Shown: in pieces, positions 1-15,056 of the stretch
How the letters are laid out: the number at the start of each line of letters is the position of its first letter
How positions within the stretch are numbered: the stretch's first letter is position 1
Source of the DNA: Opisthocomus hoazin
Lineage: Eukaryota; Chordata; Aves; Opisthocomiformes; Opisthocomidae
Direction: 5' to 3'
DNA: 64,000 bases
Assembly: GCF_030867145.1 (NCBI RefSeq)
Contig: NC_134417.1
Span: 5,867,577-5,931,576, forward strand
Notes under the pieces: model-generated
Told to the model about the DNA's origin: nothing
Databases searched by the model: none
What the model saw: the letters and a program-made list of their open reading frames with translations, nothing else
Position numbers and translations under genes: made by a program

Positions 1-3457
<3,457 letters not shown>

Positions 3458-4325
3458 TGTGTGGAAAAATTGGACTTAACTGAAAATGAAAAGTCAGAGT
3501 TGTTTGCTGTCTTTTCTCCTGCCCACTGTAGAATGGAAAAGAGGGAGGGTGGGGCAATTTTGAGGTATATATAACTTTTTCTTTGTAAATTGTGGAAGTG
3601 CTCAGATGAGTTGGGGGGAATACCATCCTTTTCAGGACATAACTGGTGCTGCCTATCATGTTCCACGTCCTGGAACAACAACGAGACTCCTCGAGCAGAA
3701 AAAAGAAAACGGGGGAAAGGAGTTTTAAATTCCATGCAGATTGGAGTTTCTGGTTTTTAAATATATTTTGATGTGACTTTTCTTGACCATCTCAACGTAT
3801 TTTCATAGTTTCTTCTTTCTCCTGCTTATGTCCTTTGTGTCAGCCTCTTCTGAGTGTGTTTTTTCTTGATTTTTTTTTTTTTTTTTTTTTAATCCCAGCC
3901 CTTCCTCCCCTTCCCCTCTGAGTCCAGAGTGTGGTATTACTTCAGAGTCTGTGTTTCTGGGGCAGGAGTACAGGTGCTGTTGGGAGTGGACTGGCAGCAG
4001 AGCCTTTATGGGTTATGTTAGGCCCCACATGTGGTTGGGAAAGCAGGAGAAAAGACTCTCTTAACTACCAAGTAGTCCTCTTGTTCCAAAAGTTAATGCT
4101 CGGTTTTAAATTTGAAGTCACAATGGCTTAGCAAGGGCTACTCAGACTTTTATAGTGGGATTTAGGAAAATGATGGGAATGGCTCCTTGTGGCCTTGGTT
4201 CTTCCTTGTTGCCCCCAAATGTAACCAACATCTTGTCTGGAAAAGCTGACTTACCTCCTGCACTCTGTCCTCTGTGAGGACGGGTGAAGCTAACAGCACG
4301 GAAATAAAGGCATTTGAGTTGGAAT
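3458..4325 (+). other. DNAJB11: DNAJB11 3' UTR with poly(A) signal AATAAA at 4303-4308
   Basis: After the stop at 3457 there is no further coding sequence. The first canonical AATAAA on the plus strand is at 4303-4308, followed by a GT-rich stretch (GGTTGTGTGTCC near 4338) typical of a downstream element. That would give a 3' UTR of about 0.87 kb. A 21-nt T run at 3870-3890 lies inside it. The cleavage site is inferred. Confidence 0.55.
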
Positions 4326-7300
4326 GGCAAGAGCTCCCTGGTTGTGTGTCCTGGCAGCCCTTACGCTGGCACAGCTGCAAGTTGTTGGACGGACAAGGAG
4401 TGGTCCCTTCAGTGGTCCAAGCTGGGAGCTGCTGTGAGGGGTGAAACTACAGCTGCGAATGCCAGCCAAAGCTCTGTAGCTGCTTTATTTGAACCCAGGG
4501 CCTGGTAACCTGGCAGGGGGTTAAATGTGCTGCTCTGGTCTCTTGTCGTGAAGTCCCTGCTGCTTTAAGCATCCACGTCGGATCCTCTCATCTCCACGTG
4601 TTCTTCAGGAGTGGCAGCTAAACAATTTCTCAGAGGCGTCTGTGTCAGTCATACTTGTGCTTCACTGTGACAGGGATGGAGGCAGCAAGAGAAATGAGTC
4701 AGTTGTTCGTGTAGGACGGTGTTCTGCTCCTTCCCTCTGGGTTCTTCGGGGCTTACACCTCATCCCCTGCCTGGCAAGTGGATGGGATTGTTTTTTTTCT
4801 ACATGGGAATGTTTGCTGGGGAGCAGCAGCAGGAGACTGAAGGTAGGGCCTTTTTTGTTGTTTGTTTTTGCTTTGTCAACTTCAAGTAGCTCAGATCTGA
4901 GCTCGGAGAGATGGAGGGCAGCTCTGGCCCGGCCCTTGTGCTGCCCTTGGTCTAGCAATGTCCCACCCAAGCATTAAACTCCAAAGGGAGCTGACGCAGC
5001 GGAAGCCAGCAGTACCGGGAAGGTTTCCTGTTGGATCCTTTGTTCGTTTGCCTTGGCAGAGCGAAGCGGGGTCTTTGGGAACAGCAGAGAGAGGGGGGCG
5101 AGGGAAACCCGGGATGCCAAACCCTTGGTCTCAGTGCTCGTCTTCCTCAAAATCCGTAAGCATAAGCTGTTAATCTCAGCTGAGGCCGCTGCCTTGAGCG
5201 TCTGCTTATTCCATGACCAGCTCTTCCCAGGTGTCTGTAGGCAGCACTGTCCCTGCTTCCTGCCTGAACTTAGATTTGCAAGGAACCTCAGATTTCAAAG
5301 AAACTCTGCTTCCGATATCCCTGTGCGTGGGGCTGGTTCCTGTTATCTCAGTCCCTCGAGGGTCCGATTACCTTTCTGTCTTCCTATTTCACTGGCACAC
5401 GACCACGCTGCTGGTGTTCGCCTGTAGCAGTAAAGCCAAAAAGCTGGGACTTCACACCAAATTCTCAACTTCTGCACAGGAGAGTCTGGCTGTGGTGTAG
5501 CCTTTCCTACCTGCACCCCTAACAGGAGGCAGTGCATTTATTTCAGGCATGAGTACTTGTTCCTGCTGCTGCTTTTCCCTTCCCTGCTAATTATTTTCCT
5601 TCCTGTGGTTTCTTTGTTTTTTCTTTTTCATTGTGGGTCTGTACTCCTCTGAGAGGTCAGTGCTATGCAGAACAGCAGCAATAGTCAAAAGCCTCAGCTT
5701 TTACCACAGTGAAAAGAAAAACAGAAGAAAGCCCCAAATCATACCAAGCAACCCCGCTTCCTTGTTTTCCTTTCCTTGCTGCGGTGGGTGTGTGCGGAGC
5801 TGGGGCTCCCCGCCTTGCCCACCTTCAGGCAGCGCTTCCAGGGTTTCCGTGCTTTCTCTGCAGGCTGCAGCTTACACGAGCTTTTGCAGGGTCTGGCTCA
5901 AACATTTCCACTTGGTTTGGTTTTGGCCTGCTTGTCTGAGGAAAGTTGTGTGGCTTCTAGGATCGTGGGGAGGTATTTGTCCTCCAAGGGCCCCAGGGTG
6001 TCTGGCCAGGGGATGCAGAAGCTGTTTGGTGGCTGTGACATCCTGTGTCCCCTATTTCAGTAACATTTAGCTAGTGTGAGTGAGTCATAGCACATGTGGA
6101 CTTGTCTATCTCCTATAAATGCTTCTTAGGAAGCTTAGATGTTCGCATTGCGTCGTCTTGGTTTGGGACCAAGCAGGCATCCTGAAAGTGCAGACTTCTG
6201 AGCTGGGAATCCTATAATGCAGAGTCTTAATTTCCAGCCCCTTCTCTGCAGTGCTGTTCCCAAATTAGATCAAATCAAAAACCCCTAATTTCTTGGTCCA
6301 CTTTACCCTAAATCCTTGCACAGGTCAAGGATTGTTGATGGTTTAGATTCAGGCATGTTGTTCAGTTCTTCTAGCAAAACACTTGTCCTTGAATATTATT
6401 TCTAGAAGTCCTTGCTCTTTTGAGAAGGGGGTGTTTAAACCAGCATGTGGTCCTTGCCTGGCTAAAATGGGATCCTGGTTTCTGAAGGGAATGGTTTTGA
6501 TTGTCTCCAGAGGTTGTGTGTGTTCCTCCAGGGCTGAACCCCAGGCTCCCTTTAGGATATCGTCTCCTGTCAGTGCTGTGTTACCACCCTTCGGCTGGAT
6601 CCCGCCCATCCCAGGAGAGCCAGGGAGCAGCTGGTGTGAGGACTCCACAGCGGATAGACGATGGGGGTGAAAACAGAGTTCGGAACCGCTTTTGCAGAAA
6701 GCATCCTGCCAACCTGCCTCTTCTCAGGAGGGAGAGGCAAAGCCGGCTGCCCTAGCAGCCTTGTCCAACCCTCCTGTCGCTCCACCCTCCGGGCTTGCTG
6801 CCTCTGAAGCTCCTTTGCCCATCCCAGACCAGCTGTTGAAGTTTCGGGGCTGCACATGGGAACATCAGTGTTAGGTACGTGGGTCCTGTGGAGCAGTCTG
6901 GCCCCAGAGCGGTTTGTTCCCTGTGGGTTCAGCCACGCAGAGGGCCACTGCTGGCTTATTTCTCGCCACAGAGCATCCCCTCCTCCCCGAGTCCGGGCAG
7001 GGGCTGAGAGTGTTCCCAAACAGTGATTTCTTTTCCATGGAAACTTCTCTGCAAGTACAGGGATTGGGTTTTTTCCGAAGAGCTTGTTATTTTAAAGTGC
7101 TTATCTATATCTAAACTTTTCTGCCTCTTAGAGACAGGCAGTGGAGATAGGAGGGAAGTGGCTGGTGCCAGGAGAAAATTGCTCTGAGGGCACATAGATC
7201 TGCAGTGTTCCTGGATTCAGCCGCTCAGATGTGCATCTGAAGACTTTGGTGGTGTGGACCTGGCTAGGAAGGAAAGGTGAAGCAACAGTTCCTTGCTGGA

Positions 7301-8859
7301 GTCTTTAATGTGCTCATTGGGCTGAGGAGCAGCGGTTGGAGCATCTCAAGAGGCATGGCTTGCTCAGACAGACGCGGTCCCCAGGGAGGGGGACAGCCCA
7401 GTGAGGGCAGGGCAGGAGGTGTGGTGGGACTGGTGCTATCCCGCTGCCCAGAAGCCTCCCTGCATCCCGCCTGCCACGTACCCCTGCTTGGTGTTGACTG
7501 TGGCTGGCAGCCAGCCTTCTCCTCCCGTTTCCTCTGGCTCAGTCAGCACTCTGACCTGGGAGGTGAGAGGAAAAGGAAGAGGGCAGCGATGGGTCCTGGG
7601 CACCCGTATGCCCTGCAGGGAGGGATGCGCCAGCACAGCCCTTTGCTGTTAAATATTTCCAGGGACCTGCCTGTTCTTGTGTGGGAGGCTGCTAGAAAGC
7701 AAATACCAAGCCAGCCCAAACAGCCTCCACCCCAAAACTATGTTGCCCCCCCCAAAAAAATATGTCCCTTGCTCAGGGAGGGCTGGCTGGAGGCTGCGCG
7801 TGTTGCAAATCCCCTTGTCCCATTGCAGCCCCTGGGTTAAAAGGGATGTTTGGAAACTGGTGATGCCAGGAATGAAAACATCTGGGGCTGTGACGGTGTG
7901 ACCTCTGGGGGAATTCAGAAGGACAGAGCTTGTTTAGTCCAGAAAAGCCGTGATGACACCAGCACAGGCAGCGAGTGCATAAGGGGTTGTTCAGTGATAA
8001 TAATCATCCCTTCTTCCTCTCCCCGGAGACTTAAACCCAGTGCTACCCATTTTCATGATAAGCACTGATGCTTTTTTTTTTTTCCCCACCCAACCCGAGC
8101 AGGCGCTGGAGCCCACTGCTGTGGTTTTGGGCAGCTCCTGCAGCCGTCCAGCCCTTTGCCCCAGGGACGGGCAGAGCACTGCAGCTGCCGGCCGGGACAC
8201 AGGGCTGGTGATGCTGTGCTGGAGGCTCCCGAAGGGCATGGCCAGGGACACCGACCCTGGGGCAGGAGCTGATGTCCCAAGGGCAGCCTTGTGGGATGTG
8301 GGCGCAGGGGAAAGCTGGCTCTTCGCTCATTGGCATCGTCTTACTCACTGGAACAACGTTCAAGGCTTGGGCGTCTTATCTCAACCCTTATCCAAGCCAG
8401 TGCTAGCAGAGCTGAGTGATGGAAACCATGAGGCACAGGGAAAGCAAAGCCTCACCCGGCGATCGGTGCGGATAACCGGGATGGTGCTCCGAGGGATATG
8501 CTGCGTAGGGGGGTTGGTTAAGGCCTTCAAAGGTCTGTGTGCGTGTTTGTTCACCCTCTTGCAGAAAGGAAAGGAAAAAATAATGAGGAGCAAATTAAAA
8601 ACAACCCTTGGTTGACAGGATGTGCGGTGAAGTGTTGGCCTCTGTCCCATGCTGTGATCAAGGGTGGAAGAACAGCCCAATGTGGGAGAGGATCGGCCAC
8701 GGATGTGGTGACCAGCTGCTGGAGAGATGGTTCATGTTGGCTCGGCAGCAGGGAGGCAGCCCACCTCCCAGACTGGGGCAGCCAGGCCCCACGTCCCCAG
8801 CGTACGGCTCCAGGACAAGTGCTAGTGGCCCTGCGCTGAGGCAGTTTGGGGATGAGGAA
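4326..8859. other. Intergenic, no gene recognised
   Basis: Short open frames occur on both strands, but none reads like a known protein or is bounded by convincing splice signals with continuing phase. Composition is mixed, with GC-rich patches near 6.5-7.0 and 7.3-8.4 kb. No CR1, microsatellite or RNA gene was recognised. An unannotated non-coding transcript cannot be excluded. Confidence 0.5.
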
Positions 8860-9576
8860 GACCCATGCATCAGTACAGGCTTGGGGCGGACCTGCTGGAG
8901 AGCAGCTCTGCAGAGAGGGACCTGGGTGTCCTGGTGGACGACAGGTTGACCATGAGCCAGCAGTGTGCCCTGGCTGCCAAGAAAGCCAATGGGATCCTGG
9001 GGTGCATTAGGAGGAGTGTGGCCAGCAGGTCGAGGGAGGTTCTGCTTCCCCTCTACACTGCCCTAGTGAGGCCCCATCTGGAGTGCTGTGTCCAGTTCTG
9101 GGCTCCCCAGTTCAAGAAAGATGAGGAGCTACTGGAGAGAGTCTACAAGGATGATGAGGGGACTGGAGCATCTCTCCTACGAGGAGAGGCTGAGGGAGCT
9201 GGGCTTGTTCAGCCTGAAGAAGAGAAGGCTGCGAGGGGACCTAATGCTTGCAAATGTCTCAAGGGTGGGTGTCAGGAGGATGGGGCCAAACTCTCTTCAG
9301 TGGTGCCCAGTGACAGGACAAGGGGCAACGGGCACAAACTGAAGCAGAGGAAGTTCCAGCTGAACATGAGGAAGAACTTCTTTCCCCTGAGGGTGACGGA
9401 GCGCTGGCCCAGGCTGCCCAGGGAGGTTGTGGAGTCTCCTTCTCTGGAGATATTCAAGACCCGCCTGGACAAGGTCCTGTGCAGCCTGCTGTAGGTGACC
9501 CTGCTTTGGCAGGGGGTTGGGCTGGGTGACCCACAGAGGTCCCTTCCAACCCCGACCATTCTGTGAGTCTGTGAAG
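8860..9576 (+). mobile_element. CR1 LINE, 5'-truncated, with reverse-transcriptase C-terminal region
   Basis: This is the longest CR1 copy in the window. It carries the end of CR1 ORF2 (the pol protein), including [19 protein letters not shown], the [13 protein letters not shown] segment, [13 protein letters not shown], then [14 protein letters not shown] and [17 protein letters not shown], followed by the short 3' UTR and an ATTCTGTGAGTCTGTG tail. A frame stays open from 8865 to 9494, but it is not the true ORF throughout. Between about 9150 and 9260 the expected residues ([19 protein letters not shown]) sit in another frame, so at least two offsetting indels are present. It is a dead 5'-truncated fragment between DNAJB11 and PROCR. 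Confidence 0.93.
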
Positions 9577-11284
9577 AGAAATTTTTGGGCGGGGTGTGGA
9601 TGTCATTGGCATAGCCCCTTAGCTCTTGGCCACCGTGCCCACATTGGACACAGGTGCTGGTCACTGCCGGGGAGGTGGCCCTGGGGCAGAGGGGCGGCAG
9701 CTTTGGGTACGTTGCCTGTGGGCACGGCTCGGCATCAGGCTGTGGTTTTGGGGGGGATCCCCAATTGAGGGGTGCTGCCCCATCCCCTTGCGATTGCTGG
9801 TGGAGATTTGAGACCAGCAGCAACGTGGGCTCCTTTCTGGAGCGCTCTCCTGCTGCGACTGACACGCAGAGGGGGCCCAGGGGCAGGAAAAAGGCTTTTC
9901 CAGAACTTTTTCAAGCAGAGACTTCCTCATCTGTCCAAAAGATGACGCATTTCAGAAGCGAAAAGCAAAACAAGCCCTGTTGTTCCAAACGTCCCCAGTT
10001 TCTCCAGCCCGGGTCTCTCCCAGCTGCCAGCCCGTGTCCGACGGCACCATCGCAGCCCTGGGCCATCACTCTCCCACGGGATCTGTGCTCTGCCCTCCCA
10101 GATGGAGCAAGGAGCTGCAGCCCGGGGTGGGACTTGGCATGAGAATCGCTCCGGGTCTTGGAACCAGGGTGCACCGTCTGCCTCCGCGTGCGGGCAGCAG
10201 CGATGCCCCAATTCCAAAAACCGAAGCAGAGCTGTGGATGCAGCAGTTTCTTCCCGCTGGAAGCTGGCTGCAAGTGTTTTTATGCCTTGGTGGGAGCAAA
10301 CCTACCGTGTTTGACCTTCAACATCAGCCTCGTGTCCCCTGATGCCCGCAGCATGGACACGCAGCGTTCGGCCCGCAGCAGAGCTCCTGCTAAGGGCTCT
10401 TCTTCAGGGGCCGAGCAATGACTTCCACGTGCCTCAGCCTCCTTGTTTTGGATCCTGAGGCCTCTTGGCTGCCATTTCCCTGTCGCAAAGGAGCCCACTG
10501 AAGGGTGGGGAGGGCCCTGGCCCCTGGCCCGGGAACCTGGTGGAGGCGGGGGCTGCTCGGGGGGTGGCCAGCGGCCGGGGTGAGGAGATGTGGACTTTGG
10601 AGACCTCCTCCTCCATCCCTCCTTAAGGACAACCGCTATGTCATCTTCCCATCACCCTTCTGTCCTGCGTCTCTTTTCCCGTCTTCCCCCCTGCCTGCCC
10701 TTTCTTTCTTGCTTTGAGCCATTGGGAAATGGTATTTAGAAAGGAATGAGCTGGAATTTAATCCAGGAAAGCTCCCTGCTCCCGTGCTGTCCCCACTTGC
10801 ACTAGCCCAAGCCAGCTCCTGGCTCATGCCCAGCCCTTCCTGCGCTTGGGGCAGCGGAGGTGAGCGCCAGAGGGGTGTTGTGCTCAAAATCCTGCTATGG
10901 GCGCAAGGGAAGCGCAGCCAAGAATTTATAACTAATATAACCGAAGCCTGAACAGTCGAAGAGCGGTTTTTAGCTCGCATCTAGATTGCACAAAAGGAAA
11001 ATAAAGCAGTGCATGGTGTGGTACAGCACTAGGGGTACAGCTCTGCGCTGCTTTAGCTGGTCTGTGGGGAGCGGTTTCTCACCTTGGTGTCCCCAGCGCA
11101 TCGCCCCGTGCCTGCCCTGCCCCTCGCCCCGTGTCCCCACGCTCCCGTATCCCTCCGGGCAGCATCCTTACGGGATGAAGACGAGGAAATGAAAAATAAA
11201 CGAAGCGTGCCTGTCCCCGCGATGGACCCGCAGCCCCACGTAGGTGCTGCTGGGGGAAATGAGAGAGACCAAACACGGTGGGAG
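9577..11284. other. Intergenic, no gene recognised
   Basis: GC-rich sequence without a recognisable exon chain. Open frames on both strands around 9.6-10.6 kb overlap each other and look like chance products of high GC. The right part (from about 11,285) is taken up by the proposed 3' UTR of PROCR. Confidence 0.5.
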
Positions 11285-11722
11285 AGCTGGTGGGCGGTTT
11301 TATTGCAGGACATCTCCAAGCAGTGTCACAAAGGTGTGACATCCTCCCTCCCGGGCATTTATCCCCAGGAACAGGGATAAATGAGGGTTTCAGTGCCATC
11401 CTTTTAACCCTTTCTTGGCTGTTTCTCCTGCCACTTCCCCACCACCATTTCTTCCATCCGTGCCAAGCGTATTTCTGCGTGAAGTCTCAGTGCATCTCGC
11501 CAGCCCGGCGTGGGGACCGTCCCCAGGGCAGGGTGCTGCTGCTGGTGGGTCAGCCCAGCGGGGACCGGGCAGGAAAGCCACCGGTGTCCTGTGGGAGCAA
11601 AGCCTGTGGTGCTGGGAGGCTGCATCGCTCGCAGGGTGCAGGCTCGGTTCCCTGCCTCCATGGGGTGACAGCAGGTCTGTCCCCAGCCTCCACAGGGTGA
11701 CGTGGGACGGCTCCCAGCTCCG
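11285..11722 (-). other. PROCR: PROCR 3' UTR with poly(A) signal (AATAAA on minus strand at 11303-11298)
   Basis: Downstream of the PROCR stop codon (11725-11723) the first canonical AATAAA on the minus strand is at 11303-11298. This gives a 3' UTR of roughly 0.43 kb. The cleavage position is inferred. Confidence 0.6.
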
Positions 11723-13764
11723 CTAGCAGCTCCCTCCCGTGCACAGGAAGATCCCCACGGCCATGCCCAGCAAGGCGAAGGTCCCCAGGATCAGGCCCAG
11801 CACCAGTGGGGCGTGCGACCGGCTGCTCTGTTTTCCTGCAAGAGGCAAGAGGGATGGAGGTGACAACTGCGGTCACCCCCACCGTGCCACCGTGTCCCCC
11901 CCCAGCCCCGGCACAGACCCGTCGCGGCGCTCCGAGCCCGCAGGATGCCGACGCAGGTGGTGTTGAGGAAATGCTGGAGGTCCCGGGTGGTCTTGGGGTA
12001 CTTCATCAGCTCCCGCTCGGCAAAGGTGGCCACGGCGTCCGCGCCGGGCCAGCGCCGCTCCCAGGTGGCGTTGGGGACGTGGAAGCTGAGGAAAGCCGTC
12101 CCGTTGAGGGTCACCTCGTAGAAGCTGTGGGCCGTGCCGTTGGGGAAGAGGCGGCAGCCCAGGCGGCAGCACAGGCTCTGGGTGTCTGCGGGGACAGAGG
12201 GAGGGGGTCAGGGTGAACCCACTGCAGTCGCCAGCACCAAGCTGTGCATTGAGTTTGCCAGGCAGCAGCCCTGCGCCGCCCGACCCCCCCCCAGCTTTGC
12301 TTTCACTCGGTTCAGCTTCAGCAGTGACTTTTCCTACGGCTGGGCAGCCGTGCTGACTTTTCCCTTCCTTCTCTGCGCGGAGCACAGCTTCGGTTTTATA
12401 GAAACAGGAGGTTTTCCAGTGCAGAGTGAGACGCCCATCGCTCTCACGGAAGGATGCGGTGCTGAGGGGCGAGGGGACGCGTGGGGCTCACGCCAGGGAC
12501 CCCGAGGTGAGAAAGTGCTCCCCAAGGGCCAGTAAAGAAAAAAACTGGTTCGGGGGTAACAAAGGAAACGAAGGTAAAACACACTCTGGGCAGGAACATC
12601 AGAGCTCAGGTGGGCTTGCAGAGCTACGCAGGCGGGAACACGAAACGATGGCCGTCAGCGTCCCATGCCTGCCGCGGAGGATGTGGGGTGCGGGCAGCGT
12701 GCAGGCAGGGTGCAGGCAGGGTGCAGGCAGGGATGCAGGCGGGGTGCAGGTGGGGTGCAGGCAGGATGCAGGGGGATGCAGGGGGGATACAAGCAGGGTG
12801 CAGGTGAGCCACAGGCAGGGTGCAGGGGGGATGCAGGGGGGATGCAGGCAGGGTGCAGGCAGGGATGCAGGCGGGGTGCAGGGGGGATACAAGCAGGGTG
12901 CAGGGGGGATGTAGCCAAGGTGCAGGCAGGGTGTAGGCGGGATGCAGGGGGGATACAAGCAGGGTGCAGGTGAGCCACAGGCAGGATGCAGGGAGGATGC
13001 AGGGGGGATGCAGGCAGGGTGCAGGCAGGGTGCAGGCAGGGTGCAGGCAGAGTGCAGGGGTTATGCAGCCAGGGTACAAGTAGGGTGCCTCCACCCCACC
13101 ACCCCTGCACGCTGCAGCCCCCAGCCCTTCTGCCAAGGGGCAGCGGGAGGTTGAGCATCGCCCTGTTCCCGAGGTGGGCTCCGGGTAAGAAATTCCCAGC
13201 TCCGCAGAAGGGCTCCTTTTGCCTAGAGCGAGGTTTTGCACATGGCCATGTCCCCATCCCTTTGCCCACTGAGCTGTCGTGGTGCCCAGGCAGTGCAGGG
13301 GGGGCTCCCCTTCCCCCGTGGGACCCGTCCCTGTGCCCCCCCGGGTACCACTTACAGTTGATGGGCCTCTCCTTGCTGAAGAGCTTCACCAGCTGCCTGA
13401 AGTAGAGCAAGTAGGTGGTCACGTCCTCCTGCCGCCTGGCCCAGGCGTCCGGGGGCTCCAGCGGCAGCACCTGGGTGACATTAAACCCTTCCAGGAGATG
13501 GCTGAGCTGCCCATCCAGGCTGGCGTTCCCCCAAAAGACGGAGCTGCCTTTGGAGACGCGGGTCCGTTGCAGCATGGTGAAGGTGAACGGGGCTGCAAGA
13601 GACGCCGGACATCACCCACCGCGCCGTCACCTCCCCATAAGCCGTGCGTGTCCCCCCCGTGCCAACCCCAAGCCTCTCCAACCCCACCGCCACCGTCTCC
13701 TTGCCTTACCCGCCTGGTCCGCCCCGCAGCCCAGGGCCCCACAGAGCAGCAGCAACGGGAGCAT
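11723..13764 (-). CDS. PROCR: Endothelial protein C receptor (EPCR), 4 coding exons
   Basis: EPCR is an MHC class I/CD1-like type I membrane receptor on endothelium that binds protein C and activated protein C. Exons (minus strand): 13764-13710, 13592-13356, 12185-11919, 11835-11723, all phase 1, giving 223 aa (human 238). Residues 1-16 look like a signal peptide. Residues 19-97 form the alpha1-like half, with the WGNASLDGQLSHLLEG block near 39-54. Residues 98-187 form the alpha2-like half, with C108 and C175 placed for the class I-type disulfide. A membrane helix spans about 195-217, and the C-terminus GMAVGIFLCTGGSC is nearly the human one. Six N-glycosylation sequons are visible (N41, N56, N113, N125, N136, N172). 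The two arginines before the terminal Cys in human are replaced by one Ser. The exon 3 donor (GTCTGT) is weak. Intron 2 carries a 0.4-kb minisatellite. An avian-specific CD1-like paralogue is the alternative, but four-exon structure and C-terminus favour EPCR. Confidence 0.88.
12690..13089. repeat. Minisatellite of 10-11 bp units in PROCR intron 2
   Basis: About 400 bp of head-to-tail variants of a 10-11 bp unit: GTGCAGGCAGG, GATGCAGGGGG, ATACAAGCAGG and GAGCCACAGGCAGG. A longer block (ATACAAGCAGGGTGCAGGTG and the bases after it) recurs about 165 bp apart, at roughly 12,787 and 12,952, so there is higher-order structure. The strand shown is purine- and G-rich, and the PROCR transcript strand is C-rich. 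Because the unit is not a multiple of 3 and lacks stops, it creates long spurious open frames on both strands. Confidence 0.95.
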
Positions 13765-14505
13765 CGTGTGGACAGGGACAGGATGGGGACGGACGGGAAT
13801 GGTGGCCCCAGCGCTGGCCTGGCGGGGAGTTAAGCTGGACCGGGGAGGTGGGGCTGCGGGAGGAGGAGAGTGGGAGTCCGGCCAGGTCTCTCCCATTTCC
13901 TTAGCCCGAGCCACCCGCACCCCTTCCCTGCCGGACATGGGGTGCCCAGCCCTGCAGCGACTGGCGATGGTGAGGTGGGACAGGCTCTCAGCTGACCCCA
14001 AGGCCTGTGAGGGCGTACGGCACCGCTCCAGCCGGCGGGGGAGCGAGTAGCCAGCACCTGCCTCAGTTTCCCTATCATTGGCTGGGCAGAGGCCCCGTCC
14101 CCGCTCCCCCCAGGCACTGCGGGAGGCCAGCGGGGAGACAGCAGTGCGGACCACTCCAGGAGAAGGTAGGAATGGAGGGGAGCAGCCTCGCAGCACCACG
14201 CTGCACCCATCGGGGCACACGCCCAGCGCCGGTGCTCCCAGCGAGCGCTGGCACGATGAGACCCCTATCCCCAAAGGGGTGCGAGCCCCGGGATGCAGCA
14301 TCCCTGCAAGCCCCTGGAACAGGCTGGGTGGGAGACCAAGAAAACCCTGGACAGGCTAGCTCTGTATGCTTGATTTTTACATTCACCTAAAATAATTCTA
14401 GATTAAAATCTTTAAAAGATATGTTTTCTACTGAAATATCCAGCTCGTCCCGCCAGCATGGCGTGGCGCAGCCTGGGGCGACAGATACCGGCACCGCACC
14501 GCCTG
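13765..14505. other. Divergent spacer, PROCR 5' flank
   Basis: GC-rich sequence immediately upstream of the PROCR start (minus strand). It presumably holds the PROCR promoter and 5' UTR, but I see no TATA box and cannot place a transcription start. No independent gene was recognised. Confidence 0.4.
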
Positions 14506-15046
14506 CCATGGCATGGTACGGCACAGTATGGCCCTGTATGGCTCGGTACAGCGCTGTATGGCATGGTATGGCCCTGCATGGCTCGGTATGGCCCTGTATG
14601 GCTCGGTACCGTGCTATATGGCACCGTATGGCCCTGTATGGCTTGGTATAGCCCTGTATGGCTCGGTATAGCCCTGTATGGCTTGGTACGGCGCTATATG
14701 GCACAGTATGGCCCTGTGTGGCTCAGTATGGCCCTGTATGGCTCAGTACAGCGCTATATGGCACGGTATGGCCCTGTATGGCTCAGTATGGACCTGCATG
14801 GCTCAGTATGGACCTGTATGGCCCTGTATGGCTTGGTCCGGCACTATATGGCACAGTATGGCCCTGTATGGCTCGGTATGGCTTGGTATGGCCTGTATGG
14901 CTCATTATGGCCCTGCATGGCTCAGTACCATGCTATATGGCACGGTATGGCCCTGCATGGCTCGATATGGCCCTGTGTGGCTTGGTATGGCCCTGCATGG
15001 CTCGGTACGGCACTGTACGGCCCGCCATGGCGCGACATGGCGCGCC
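14506..15046. repeat. 20-bp minisatellite upstream of PFKL
   Basis: About 27 tandem copies of a 20-bp unit built from two 10-bp halves, TATGGCCCTG and TATGGCTCGG. A variant half-unit (GCTATATGGCAC) recurs at about 14611, 14691, 14751, 14841 and 14931 (a related GCTGTATGGCAT at about 14551), at steps of 60-90 bp, giving a higher-order repeat. The array stops about 160 bp before the PFKL start codon. As 20 bp is not a multiple of three and the unit lacks stops, it is open in several frames. Confidence 0.95.
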
Positions 15047-15056
15047 GCGGGTGCGG

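Noticed and set aside
12655-13575. A 306-codon minus-strand open frame
   Set aside because: It is PROCR exon 2 read on through its donor site into the intron 2 minisatellite. The spliced model with exons 3 and 4 explains the coding part better.
12690-15046. Possible CRISPR-like arrays
   Set aside because: These are contiguous tandem minisatellites without unique spacers, in a vertebrate genome.
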